From the NCBI RefSeq assembly GCF_004519545.1, contig NZ_SDKM01000014.1, positions 59,763 to 123,762 on the forward strand: 64,000 nucleotides of DNA, given 5' to 3'. A model generated the notes under the pieces. It was given only the letters and a program-made list of their open reading frames with translations. It was not told the origin of the DNA and did no database searches. This DNA is from Nocardioides guangzhouensis (GTDB lineage: Bacteria > Actinomycetota > Actinomycetes > Propionibacteriales > Nocardioidaceae). The position numbers were made by a program, and so were the translations under genes. Of the stretch, positions 17,768 through 26,016 are shown piece by piece (the stretch's first letter is position 1; every line of letters begins with the position of its first letter).

Positions 17768-17876
17768 GGCGTCACGATCAGGGTCGGCATCGACGACCAC
17801 CAGCAACCCAGAGTGAGCGTCGCGGCGAGTTGGACTTCGCCAACGCCCACCTGCTCCGGGACGCGATCACCGGGAC
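17768..17876 (+). pseudogene. STAS-domain (anti-sigma antagonist type) fragment
   Basis: One frame reads VTIRVGIDDHQQPRVSVA; one base out of frame follows GELDFANAHLLRDAI, the hallmark start of a STAS domain. Inserting a single G near 17822 joins them. The rest of the domain, including the phosphorylatable Ser motif, is not recognisable downstream, so the gene is both frameshifted and truncated. Confidence 0.55.
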
Positions 17877-18245
17877 CGGCAGTAGTGCACGAGCTTGCCC
17901 CCATCACGAGGCCGCGACTCGCCGACAGGTTCCTCAACCAGCTGCGTCGTCGGACAGGCCAGAGCTGGCACCGAGCCGTCACCTGCAGAGCGTGAGGAGC
18001 TCGCTGGGGACTTGAGTGCTGCTTGCACGAGTGCCCAGCGCAATCGCCGCTTCGCCCGACCCGGAATCCGACGTCTGCGAAGATCTGGACCCTGCCTGAG
18101 TCCGAGACTGGATCCACCGCCGAAAGCGCGCGATCCAACGCGCGGCCGCTCGGCGCAAGGCTCAGGGACGCCGGGTAGGGTTGCACGCAACCAGCCTGTC
18201 AAGCCAACTCGTTGAGTTGCGGGACAGGGACGAAGGACGCTGGTC
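17877..18245. other. Intergenic stretch, no gene recognised
   Basis: About 370 bases between the STAS fragment and DUF5994 copy 3. Open frames exist but give low-complexity Arg/Pro-rich products. GGACGAAGGACG just before 18246 is the ribosome site of the next gene. Confidence 0.4.
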
Positions 18246-18719
18246 ATGACGACCTCAGCGAACACCCCCACATCTGTGCCCGAAGTTCGGGACCCCTTGC
18301 GCATCCGTCTCCGCGAGACTTCTCCGCCCCGCCTCGATGGTGTCTGGTGGCCTCAATCGCGCGACCTTCAAGCAGAAGCCGCCGACCTGATCGACAACTT
18401 TCCGGTGGGCGAGCAGGGCCGGGTCTACCGTCTCCTGTACTCACGGCCGGACTGGGACGACTCGGTCGTTGCGGGTCGCGGAGTTCGAAGTGTCCAGGCC
18501 CGGCGGGGACCGGTGAAGGTCGGCTCGTTCCCCAGTGATGACACTCACCTGATGATCGTCACGATGGCAACGGGGAAACGGCTCCGGCTTCTCGTGGTAC
18601 CCAGCAGCACCGACCCCGGTGAGGCACACCGGCAACTGCTCGCGGCAGCACGGGACGGCCGCATGACCGACGGGAGCGACGATACTGACTGGGCGAGATG
18701 GGACGACGTGCCGACCTGA
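18246..18719 (+). CDS. DUF5994 family protein, copy 3
   Basis: A 157-residue DUF5994 protein with the fullest family pattern of the three: LRIRLRETSPPRLDGVWWPQSRDLQAE in pieces, LLYSRPDWDD, GPVKVGSFPSDD, and RLRLLVVPSSTDPGEAHRQLLAAA. The ATG follows GGACGAAGGACG. It stands alone between a decayed region and the small protein at 18908. Molecular function unknown. Confidence 0.75.
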   Translation: MTTSANTPTSVPEVRDPLRIRLRETSPPRLDGVWWPQSRDLQAEAADLIDNFPVGEQGRVYRLLYSRPDWDDSVVAGRGVRSVQARRGPVKVGSFPSDDTHLMIVTMATGKRLRLLVVPSSTDPGEAHRQLLAAARDGRMTDGSDDTDWARWDDVPT

Positions 18720-18907
18720 AGCTGTTGGGCGGCAGCCAAGGTGACCCCTTACCGGCGACTGCAGATGTGCCTAGCGTTGCCCGGCCAGGTTCACAACTCG
18801 CCCCGGGGCGCACCACTTGTCGACGCGGATCTGCGCCGGCTCTCGCGCGACCTGGTCCCCAACGCGGGGGATGACCGACGTGCATCCCAACCACCAGAGG
18901 AGGGCCC

Positions 18908-19060
18908 ATGCCGAGAATCAACCGCAATTGGTGGAGGCTGGCCAGCCAGGACACCGCCCGAGCCAACGCGGCCGAGGCGAGCCGCAAGCTGCGCGCTGAG
19001 CGTCACGAGCATGAGGAGGTTGACGCCTACTTGCGCGCGCTGCCGGACTCCCCTGACTGA
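18908..19060 (+). CDS. Small protein, homologous to the one at 7142
   Basis: A 50-residue protein, MPRINRNWWRLASQDTARAN..., with a strong AGGAGG ribosome site seven bases upstream. The central part is a charged helix and the end reads EEVDAYLRALPD. Shared positions with the ORF at 7142 (W, SQxxARxNA, ExVxxYL) support both as genes. No known domain. Confidence 0.6.
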   Translation: MPRINRNWWRLASQDTARANAAEASRKLRAERHEHEEVDAYLRALPDSPD

Positions 19061-19282
19061 CTGGATTCAGCCGCGGACCCAGACGGCCACGTTGGCTATG
19101 CCGCACGGCGCGACCGAATTGTGTCGTCCCGAGCCCGCACGTATGACCCGTCGGTGTCCAGAGAGACACGCCCACAGACTGGTCAGCCTGCTCAATGGCC
19201 GCGATGACGCGGAAGTCCCGCCCGGGCGAGGCGTAGTGTCGAGGCACGGAGCCATTCAGGCTTCCTCTCAGAGAGATCCCCC

Positions 19283-19417
19283 ATGAGCGACAAGTCGCCG
19301 CGTCAGAGCATGTCCAAGAAGTCCGGCAAGTCAATCAAGGAGAAGCGCGCCGAGAAGCGCAGCAAAGCGTCAGAGGAGACCTTCTCCGACAAGATCCACC
19401 CGACAAAGAAGAAGTGA
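19283..19417 (+). CDS. Lys/Ser-rich small conserved actinobacterial protein
   Basis: A 44-residue protein starting MSDKSPRQSMSKKSGKSIKEK and ending HPTKKK, preceded by GAGAGATCC. From memory, near-identical short basic proteins occur in many actinobacteria next to unrelated genes; their role is unknown. They are too hydrophilic to be membrane proteins and could bind nucleic acid. Confidence 0.7.
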   Translation: MSDKSPRQSMSKKSGKSIKEKRAEKRSKASEETFSDKIHPTKKK

Positions 19418-19839
19418 CGCCTCCCTCCGCGCTTTGAGGATCGGCGGCGCCTCGTAGCTAGATGCACGGTGGCCTCGACCGGCGACGGAGGTTGTCGGAA
19501 GTGCCCGGGCTACCGGGACAGCCTCCGAACGCTCGCGACGCGGTGGACTGGGCTTCGCTGGTCGCGCTCCGTTCGTCGATCACTACTCTGATCGGCTCGT
19601 GCTCATCGACGTGTGCGAATGTCTTGCGCGCCGCAATCTCGGGGCTGAGATTCCTAGGAAGCGGCAGTCGAGCGGAGCGCCTGGACAGTCGCAAGCCGTG
19701 CGTCCCGGGCGCATCGGGCCAGAAGCGCCATCACGGCTTGGTACTCCTGCTCCTGCACGCTGAGCTCCCATGAACCCGGGCCACTCCGTCAAGGGGGGAC
19801 CCGGGCTCATACCTGAGTGTGGTGGGTGGGGTGTGGGGC
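19418..19839. other. Intergenic stretch before tRNA-Met
   Basis: About 420 bases. On the minus strand a 34-codon GTG ORF (19654-19758, MQEQEYQAVMALLAR...) looks protein-like but has no other support. No integrase, attachment repeat or terminator stands out. Confidence 0.4.
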
Positions 19840-19916
19840 TGGTGGGGCGGGTGGGGCTCGAACCCACGACCCAAGGATTATGAGTCCTCTGCTCTGACCG
19901 ACTGAGCTACCGCCCC
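19840..19916 (-). tRNA. tRNA with CAT anticodon (tRNA-Met, possibly tRNA-Ile2)
   Basis: Full cloverleaf: acceptor GGGGCGG/CCGCCCC, D-arm GCTC/GAGC, anticodon loop CTCATAA, T-arm GTGGG-TTCGAGC-CCCAC, discriminator A and an encoded CCA. CAT anticodons can be elongator Met or lysidine-modified Ile2. The first pair G-C excludes the initiator, which normally has an unpaired end. Confidence 0.92.
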
Positions 19917-19981
19917 GGTGCACCGGACCCTATCCGGAGAGCCGCCGCACCGGCGGAAGCGGCCACGGGTTCCCGGGTCGT

Positions 19982-20419
19982 TCATTCCTCGAGGTGCGCC
20001 TTCAGCCCGGTGAGCGTGCTGGCGACCAGCCCCTTGATGACCCGGCTGCGGACGAAGCCGGGCAGCGGGAGGTTGTGGTGGATGGTGAGGTCGTAGGTGA
20101 CGGACGTCGTCCGGGGGTCCACCCGACGCAGGCTGTAGCAGCCCTCCTGCCCGGTCTGCAGGTGGCCCTCGACCATCGTCCAGCTCATCGTGTCGTCGCC
20201 GTGCTCGTAGGACAGCGTGTAGTGGTCGGTGCCGACCGTTGCCGATGCCTTGAAACGCGCCGTGGCCGGCAGCTCGTCGGCCTCGTACACCTCGAGGAGC
20301 TCGGCCTCGATGATCTCCGGGATCCAGTCCGGCTGGCCCTCGACGTCGCGGACGGTGGCCAGGACCACGTCGAAGGGGGCGGCGACCTCGACGGTCTGCT
20401 GCGCGTGGTCAGTGGGCAT
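19982..20419 (-). CDS. SRPBCC (START/polyketide-cyclase fold) protein
   Basis: A 145-residue SRPBCC protein: AAPFDVVLATVRDVEGQPDWIPEI at the start, SYEHGDDTMSWTMVEG in the middle and a C-terminal helix VIKGLVASTLTGLKAHL. These form a hydrophobic ligand pocket. The ATG overlaps the end of the upstream acyltransferase gene by 11 bases, so both are in one operon, which suggests a lipid-related ligand. Confidence 0.8.
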   Translation of the reverse strand: MPTDHAQQTVEVAAPFDVVLATVRDVEGQPDWIPEIIEAELLEVYEADELPATARFKASATVGTDHYTLSYEHGDDTMSWTMVEGHLQTGQEGCYSLRRVDPRTTSVTYDLTIHHNLPLPGFVRSRVIKGLVASTLTGLKAHLEE

Positions 20420-21833
20420 CGGACGCCCTCGAGCGCCGTCGTACGGCGGGTGGTGGCGGCTCGGCCGAGGCGCGGCCCAGGGCCAGCACCTCGTCGAAAC
20501 CGTCGACCAGGCAGGAGTGGAGGACCGTGGAGTCGGGCACCGCGCCGCTGTCGACGTTGATCCCGAGCGCGCACGTGCCTCGGTAGGTGAGGAGGGTGAC
20601 GTTGACCGCGGCGCCGATCGTCGGCCCGAAGGCGTACTGCATGGTGACCTCCGCCCCGCCGACCCACACCGGGAACGGCACCCCGGGGACGTCGCTCGCG
20701 AGGAAGTCGACGTGGCGCAGGATCGCCGCGATGTACCACCGCGGGAGCAGGTTCAGCCCGCCGGCGATCGCCTGGGTGAGCGGGAGGGAGGGCTCGCGGC
20801 GAGCCTTGCCGGCGACCTCGTGGATCAGCCGGATGCGCTCCTCGGGGTCGCGGACGCCCGCGGGCACGTCGAACCGCATGAGCGTGATCCGGTTGCCGCC
20901 CTCGGCGTCCCCGTCGGACCGGATGCTGATCGGCATCGTGACGTGGAGGTCGCCGAGCGTGGCCGCATGGTGCTCGTGGTAGCGCCGCAGCCCGCCGGTC
21001 ACGCCCGCCAGGAACGCGTCGTTGAGGCTCCCGCCGGCGCTCTTGCCGGCCGCCTTCAGCTCGGCGAGCGGCACCTGGTGCACACCCAGCTCGCGCAGCA
21101 TGCGTCGGTCCCTCATGATCGGCGAGGCCGTCCGGTTGATCGGCCGCACCGTCCGGTAGACCGACGCCGTCGTGCCGAGCGCCGACCGGACCGTGGTCCG
21201 GGGGTGGCGGACCAGGGCCGCGGCGGCCTTCGTCGTGCCCACGGTGGCCCCCTTGAGGAGCGACCCGGCCACTGCCACGTCGTACCCGAGGGCCCGTCGC
21301 GGTCCCGCCAGCGGGCCGGTGGCGCCGGGCGCGGGCACCGGCGGCAGGGGGCCGAGGTCGGCCGGCTCCGGCTGGAGGTCGAACACCAGGGTCGCGACCT
21401 GGAGCGCTCCGATGCCGTCGGCGAGCGCGTGGTGCATCTTCACCAGCAGCGCTGCCGCATCGTCGAGCAGTCCTTCGACGAGGGTCACCGTCCACATGGG
21501 GCGCGCGTGGTCGAACTCCGCCATCTCCGCGTTGCGCGCCATCTCGAGCACCGTCTCGAGCGTGCCCGGCTCGGGCGCCATCACGCGCCGCAGGTGGAAC
21601 CGGAGGTCGAAGTCGGCGTCGTAGACCCACCGGGGCGGGGCCGGCGGAAGGGTCGGCTCGACCCGCTGCCGGAACATGGGCATGAGCCGCGAGACCCGCT
21701 CGAACCGGTCGACCAGCACGTCCCAGTCCGGCGGTCGGTCCAGCATCACGACCGACACCACCGTCGAGCGGAGCCGGGCGTCGGCTTCCATGCCCAGCGC
21801 GAACGCATCCGTGTTGCGCATGAACTCGCTCAT
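20409..21833 (-). CDS. WS/DGAT acyltransferase (wax ester synthase/diacylglycerol O-acyltransferase)
   Basis: A 474-residue enzyme transferring acyl groups from acyl-CoA to alcohols or diacylglycerol to make storage wax or triacylglycerol. The catalytic motif HHALADG (HHxxxDG) is present about 140 residues in, and the C-terminal half has the family's NDAFLAGVTGGLRRY and NVPGP-like (SDVPGVPFPVW) segments. The ATG of MSEFMRNTDAF follows GGAGGAGCG. It is cotranscribed with the SRPBCC gene. Confidence 0.9.
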   Translation of the reverse strand: MSEFMRNTDAFALGMEADARLRSTVVSVVMLDRPPDWDVLVDRFERVSRLMPMFRQRVEPTLPPAPPRWVYDADFDLRFHLRRVMAPEPGTLETVLEMARNAEMAEFDHARPMWTVTLVEGLLDDAAALLVKMHHALADGIGALQVATLVFDLQPEPADLGPLPPVPAPGATGPLAGPRRALGYDVAVAGSLLKGATVGTTKAAAALVRHPRTTVRSALGTTASVYRTVRPINRTASPIMRDRRMLRELGVHQVPLAELKAAGKSAGGSLNDAFLAGVTGGLRRYHEHHAATLGDLHVTMPISIRSDGDAEGGNRITLMRFDVPAGVRDPEERIRLIHEVAGKARREPSLPLTQAIAGGLNLLPRWYIAAILRHVDFLASDVPGVPFPVWVGGAEVTMQYAFGPTIGAAVNVTLLTYRGTCALGINVDSGAVPDSTVLHSCLVDGFDEVLALGRASAEPPPPAVRRRSRASDAH

Positions 21834-21966
21834 GGGACGCTCCTCCACCTCGCTCCTCACGCTAGGACGGTCCCGGGCGGGGCGGGCGGGCCGAAGGTCC
21901 CGCGGACGCCGTCCAGACGGCGTTCTCTGCGCGGGCCTCCTCGTGGCGGGGCGTAGTCTCCGCTGC

Positions 21967-24321
21967 ATGCCCGGTTCACTGCTCGGAAATGCCGTGCGCC
22001 GCGTCGAGGACCCGGACCTGCTCCGGGGGCGCGGCACGTTCGTCGACAACCTCCGCATCGACGGCACGCTGCACGTCGCGTTCGTCCGCTCCCCCGTCGC
22101 GCACGCCCGTCTCGCGGGTGTCGACACCACCGAGGCGGGCAAGGCTCCGGGCGTCGTTGCGGTCTACCGCGGCGGCGACCTCGGTCTCAAGCCCGGCTTC
22201 GCGTTCGTGCGCACCAACCCGAAGTGCGCGCGGCCGCCCCTCGCCGTCGACCGGGTGCACTTCGTCGGCGACATCGTGGCTGCGGTCGTCGCCGAGACCC
22301 GGGCCCAGGCGGTGGACGCGGCCGAGCTGGTCGACGTCGACTACGACGACCTGCCCGCGGTGGTGGACATGGAGGCGGCGCTCGCGCCCGGCGCACCCGC
22401 GCAGTACGACGGCGTGCCCGGCAACATCGTGCACAGCGTGCGGAGCAGGGCGGTCGGCGCGCTGGACGGCGCGGCGCACGTCGTACGCGCCCGGATCGTC
22501 AACCAGCGCCTCGCCGTCGCCCCCCTGGAGACCAACGCGGTGCTCGCCGTGCCCGGGGACGAGGGCGGCCCGCACGACCTGACCCTTCACCTCTCGACCC
22601 AGATGCCGCACAACGCCCGTACCGGCGCGGCCCGCGCGCTCGGGCTCGACGCCGAGCGGATCCGGGTCGTGGCGCCGCACGTCGGCGGCGCGTTCGGCGG
22701 GAAGGCCGGTACGTCGTCGGAGACGGTGGTCGTGGCGGCGGCGGCGCGCGAGCTGGGCCGACCGGTCGCGTGGACCGAGACCCGCTCCGAGGCGATGCTC
22801 ACGATGCAGGGCCGCGGCCAGGTGCAGTACGCCGAGCTCGGGCTCGACGCCGACGGCCGGATCACCGGGCTGCGGTGCCGGGTGGTCGGCGACTGCGGCG
22901 CGTACGGCGGCTTCGGCGGCGCCTTGGCCGCGTGGTCGACACGCAGCATGTCGAGCGGCGTCTACGCGATCCCGAAGATCGAGTACGCCGCGATCGCGGC
23001 CGCAACCACCACCAGCCCCAACGGCGCCTTCCGCGGCGCCGGCCGCCCGGAGGCGGCGGCGATGCTGGAGCGGCTGATGGACCTCGCCGCCGACGAGACC
23101 GGCCTCGACCCGGTCGAGATCCGGCGCCGCAACCTGATCGCACCCGACGCGTTCCCGTACACGACCGCGATCGGCACCGAGTACGACACCGGCGAGTACG
23201 CCAAGGCCCTCGACGAGGCGCTCCGGATCGCGGGGTACGACGGCCTGCTGGCCGAGCAGGCCGCCCGCCGCGAGCGCGGTGACGTGTGCCAGCTCGGCAT
23301 CGGCCTCGCGCTGTACGTCGAGGTGACCGGCGGGGGCGGCGGCGAGTTCGGCCACGTCGAGGTCGGCACCGACGGCACCGTGACCGTCCGGGCCGGCACC
23401 TCCGCGCACGGCCAGGGCCACGCGACGACGTTCTCGATGCTGGTGGCCGACCGGCTCGGCGTACCCCTCGAGAAGGTGCGCTTCGAGCAGTCCGACACGG
23501 CCGTCGTCCCGCGCGGCGAGGGCACCGGCGGGTCCCGCTCCCTCCAGCTCGGCGGCAGCGCAGTCGCTGGCGCGGCCGACGCCGTCGCCGACCGCGGCCG
23601 GGCGCTGGCGGCCGAGCTCCTGGAGGCCAGCGTCGACGACATCGAGGTGGTCGACGGCGGCTTCGGGGTGACCGGCGCCCCCGGTGCGACGGTGACGTGG
23701 GAGGAGGTGGTGGCCCGCGCGGGTGAACCGGTCGTGGCCGACCACGATTTCGTCCCCGGCGGCGCGACGTACCCGTTCGGCGCCCACGTCGCGGTGGTCG
23801 AGGTGGACACCGAGACCGGAGGCGTCCGCCCGCTGAACCACGTCGCGGTCGACGACTGCGGCCGGATCGTGAACCCGTTGATCGTGGCCGGCCAGCAGAT
23901 GGGCGGCGTCGCGCAGGGGGTCTCGCAGGCCCTGTGGGAGGCGTTCGAGTGGGACGAGGCCGGCAACCCGGTGACCTCGACGTTCGCCGACTACCTGATG
24001 CCGAGCGCGGTCGACATGCCGCCGATGACGCTGGCCAACACGGTCACCGAGACGGACCGCAACCCGCTCGGCGCCAAGGGCATCGGCGAGTCCGCGACCG
24101 TCGGGTCGACCCCCGCGGTGCAGAACGCCGTGGTCGACGCACTCAGCCACCTCGGGGTGCGCCACCTCGACCTGCCGCTCTCCCCCGCCAGCGTCGCGCG
24201 CGCGGTGCTGGCGGCGCAGGGTGGCGACCTCGCCGACCCGTGGTCGGAGCCGCCGGCCGCGTTCGACACGATCCCGGTCACCGACGCGGGCGACGAGGAC
24301 GAGGAGCAGGCCAACATCTAG
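21967..24321 (+). CDS. Xanthine dehydrogenase/aldehyde oxidase-type molybdopterin subunit
   Basis: A 784-residue large subunit of a molybdenum hydroxylase. It shows GGAFGGKAG (about 239-247), AFRGAGRPEA (about 354-363), and KGIGES with the likely catalytic Glu708. The loop AFRGAGR is of the non-carboxydotrophic type; the CO dehydrogenase form I loop with Cys is absent. No FAD-binding medium or 2Fe-2S small subunit lies next to it, which is unusual. A PIG-L deacetylase follows nine bases later. Confidence 0.88.
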   Translation: MPGSLLGNAVRRVEDPDLLRGRGTFVDNLRIDGTLHVAFVRSPVAHARLAGVDTTEAGKAPGVVAVYRGGDLGLKPGFAFVRTNPKCARPPLAVDRVHFVGDIVAAVVAETRAQAVDAAELVDVDYDDLPAVVDMEAALAPGAPAQYDGVPGNIVHSVRSRAVGALDGAAHVVRARIVNQRLAVAPLETNAVLAVPGDEGGPHDLTLHLSTQMPHNARTGAARALGLDAERIRVVAPHVGGAFGGKAGTSSETVVVAAAARELGRPVAWTETRSEAMLTMQGRGQVQYAELGLDADGRITGLRCRVVGDCGAYGGFGGALAAWSTRSMSSGVYAIPKIEYAAIAAATTTSPNGAFRGAGRPEAAAMLERLMDLAADETGLDPVEIRRRNLIAPDAFPYTTAIGTEYDTGEYAKALDEALRIAGYDGLLAEQAARRERGDVCQLGIGLALYVEVTGGGGGEFGHVEVGTDGTVTVRAGTSAHGQGHATTFSMLVADRLGVPLEKVRFEQSDTAVVPRGEGTGGSRSLQLGGSAVAGAADAVADRGRALAAELLEASVDDIEVVDGGFGVTGAPGATVTWEEVVARAGEPVVADHDFVPGGATYPFGAHVAVVEVDTETGGVRPLNHVAVDDCGRIVNPLIVAGQQMGGVAQGVSQALWEAFEWDEAGNPVTSTFADYLMPSAVDMPPMTLANTVTETDRNPLGAKGIGESATVGSTPAVQNAVVDALSHLGVRHLDLPLSPASVARAVLAAQGGDLADPWSEPPAAFDTIPVTDAGDEDEEQANI

Positions 24322-24330
24322 GAGGGACGG

Positions 24331-25068
24331 ATGGACGAGCTCACCCGGCTCGACGAGGACTGGGAGCGCGCGCTGTGCATCGTCGCGCACCCCGACGACA
24401 TGGAGTTCGGGGCCGCGGCCGCGGTCGCGCGCTGGACCGGACAGGGCAAGAGCGTCGCCTATTGCATGGCCACCAGCGGCGAGGCCGGCATCGACGGCAT
24501 GGACCCGGACGAGTGCCGCGGGGTGCGGGAGGCCGAGCAGGTCGCGTCAGCCCGGCTGGTCGGTGTCGAGACCGTGGAGTTCCTCGGCCTCCCCGACGGC
24601 GTCCTCGAGTACGGCGTCCCGTTGCGGCGCACCCTCACCGCCGTCGTACGCCGGCACCGCCCGGACATCGTGATCACCGGCAACTTCCGCGACACCTGGG
24701 GCGGGCAGAACCTCAACCAGGCCGACCACATCGCGATCGGCCGCGGCGTCCTCGACGCGGTGCGCGACGCCGGCAACCGCTGGGTGTTCCGCGACCAGGT
24801 CGAGCAGGACGGGCTCGAGCCCTGGGGCGGCGTCCGCGCGGTCTGGGCGTTCGGCTCCCCCGACGGCCGGCACGCGGTCGACATCACCGACACCTTCGAC
24901 GTCGGCGTCGCCTCGCTGGAGGCGCACCGGGCCTACATAGGGGGGCTCGGCTGGACGGACTTCGACCCGCGTGAGTTCCTCGAGGGCTTCACCCGCCCAC
25001 CGGGATCCCGGTTGGGGGTCACCTACGCGGCGCCGTTCGAGGTGTTCCCCATGGGCTGGGGCGGCTGA
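24331..25068 (+). CDS. PIG-L/LmbE family deacetylase
   Basis: A 245-residue zinc-dependent deacetylase. AHPDDMEFG near residue 19 supplies two metal ligands and the general base, and the third ligand is His in NQADHIAIG. The family includes mycothiol-pathway MshB and N-acetylglucosaminyl deacetylases. Nine bases after the molybdenum enzyme and in the same direction, so cotranscribed. Substrate unknown; ARG-rich MshB-specific features were not checked. Confidence 0.85.
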   Translation: MDELTRLDEDWERALCIVAHPDDMEFGAAAAVARWTGQGKSVAYCMATSGEAGIDGMDPDECRGVREAEQVASARLVGVETVEFLGLPDGVLEYGVPLRRTLTAVVRRHRPDIVITGNFRDTWGGQNLNQADHIAIGRGVLDAVRDAGNRWVFRDQVEQDGLEPWGGVRAVWAFGSPDGRHAVDITDTFDVGVASLEAHRAYIGGLGWTDFDPREFLEGFTRPPGSRLGVTYAAPFEVFPMGWGG

Positions 25069-25104
25069 CGGTCGCCAGTCCCGGGTCGCCGCACCCACGC
25101 GCAC

Positions 25105-25135
25105 TTGCAATCCGTACCGAGGTACGGGTTTACCC
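25105..25135 (+). promoter_or_regulatory. MerR-type promoter with palindromic operator
   Basis: The operator CCGTACC-GA-GGTACGG (25112-25127) lies between a -35-like TTGCAA (25105-25110) and a -10-like TTACCC (25130-25135). The spacer is 19 bases, the elongated spacing MerR activators require. The first gene starts at 25143, so the transcript is probably leaderless. Confidence 0.6.
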
Positions 25136-25142
25136 TCGCTGC

Positions 25143-25463
25143 ATGAGCTCTCCCGACACCTGGGCGGACGTCGACGCCTGCACCCTGCCGACCGCCGAGC
25201 GGCCCCTGCGGGTGGCCGAGCTCGACGACCTCTTCGCGACCGTGACCGCCGTCGAGCGCCCCTCCCCCACCCTGCTCCGGCTGGTCCTCGCCGGACCGGG
25301 CGACCTGCTCGGGACGGCCCGTGACCTCGCCGCCCGGGAGTCCGCCTGCTGCTCGTTCTTCACCTTCACCGTCACCCCCGCGGACGGCGGCGTGCGCATG
25401 GACGTGTCGGTCCCGGCGGCCCGGGTCGACGTGCTCGACGCGCTGGCGGAGCGGGCATCGTGA
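25143..25463 (+). CDS. Small Cys-containing protein of a MerR cassette
   Basis: A 106-residue soluble protein. Its main feature is the vicinal Cys pair in ARESACCSFFTFTVT, flanked by an alternating strand, a plausible metal-binding or redox site. It starts directly behind the MerR-type promoter without a ribosome site and overlaps the regulator gene by four bases (GTGA). I recognise the arrangement as recurrent beside actinobacterial MerR genes but not a named function. Confidence 0.65.
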   Translation: MSSPDTWADVDACTLPTAERPLRVAELDDLFATVTAVERPSPTLLRLVLAGPGDLLGTARDLAARESACCSFFTFTVTPADGGVRMDVSVPAARVDVLDALAERAS

Positions 25464-25906
25464 CCGCGGCGTACGACGAGCCGCACCTGCGCAGCGGTCA
25501 GGTCGCCGAGGCTGCCGGGGTGAACGGCGAGACGCTCCGCTACTACGAGCGGCGCGGCCTGATCTCCGAGCCAGCCCGCAGCCCCGGCGGGCACCGCCTC
25601 TACCCGCCCGGGGTGGTCACCCAGCTGCGGGTGATCAAGGCGGCGCAGCGGCTCGGGTTCAGCCTCGACGAGGTGGCCGACCTGCTCGCCGCCGGCCGCC
25701 ACCGGCACGGCCGTGCGGACGCCGGGCTGCAGGCGTCGGCACGCACCAAGCTCGCCGAGGTCGAGCAGCGGATCGCCGACCTCGAGACCATCCGCGGGCG
25801 GCTGTGCGAGGCGCTCGAGGCCGGCTGCGACGACCTGCTGGAGTGTGCGGAGTCCGACAGCTGCCCGCTGCCCTTCGTCGACCTCGCGGCGGTGCACCGT
25901 GGCTGA
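25460..25906 (+). CDS. MerR family metal-responsive regulator
   Basis: A 148-residue MerR protein: winged helix with RSGQVAEAAGVNGETLRYYERRGL and SPGGHRLY, dimerisation helix, then a C-terminal Cys-rich segment, GCDDLLECAESDSCPLPF, likely to bind the metal effector. It is embedded between a Cys-pair protein and a 33-residue Cys-rich peptide, overlapping both. The upstream 19-base-spacer promoter fits its mode of action. Mercury, zinc or another thiophilic metal is the likely signal. Confidence 0.88.
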   Translation: MTAAYDEPHLRSGQVAEAAGVNGETLRYYERRGLISEPARSPGGHRLYPPGVVTQLRVIKAAQRLGFSLDEVADLLAAGRHRHGRADAGLQASARTKLAEVEQRIADLETIRGRLCEALEAGCDDLLECAESDSCPLPFVDLAAVHRG

Positions 25907-26000
25907 CCGGCACGTGCTCGGCGCGGGAGCGGCCGCGTGCGCCGCCTGCTGCGCCGCCCCGGTCGCCGGACTGGTGGGGATCGGGATCACCGACGCCTGA
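25899..26000 (+). CDS. 33-residue Cys-rich peptide, probably truncated MerT/MerF-like
   Basis: The GTG overlaps the end of the merR-like gene by eight bases. The peptide reads MADRHVLGAGAAACAACC then AAPVAGLVGIGITDA: one hydrophobic helix start with three cysteines. It resembles the first part of small metal-transport membrane proteins with a CC-containing first helix, but stops after 33 residues. It is either a truncated transporter or a true short peptide. Confidence 0.45.
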   Translation: MADRHVLGAGAAACAACCAAPVAGLVGIGITDA

Positions 26001-26016
26001 GCTTGCGGTCTGGGGG

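Noticed and set aside
19654..19758. 34-residue minus-strand ORF MQEQEYQAVMALLAR...
   Set aside because: It looks protein-like but has no visible ribosome site and no second copy, so I left it out of the gene list.
6600..19840. Genomic island with integrase and attachment sites ending at the tRNA-Met
   Set aside because: No integrase, transposase or repeated tRNA end was found; accessory character alone does not support an island.
21967..24321. Form I carbon monoxide dehydrogenase large subunit
   Set aside because: The Cys-containing active site loop is absent; the sequence reads AFRGAGR as in other molybdenum hydroxylases.
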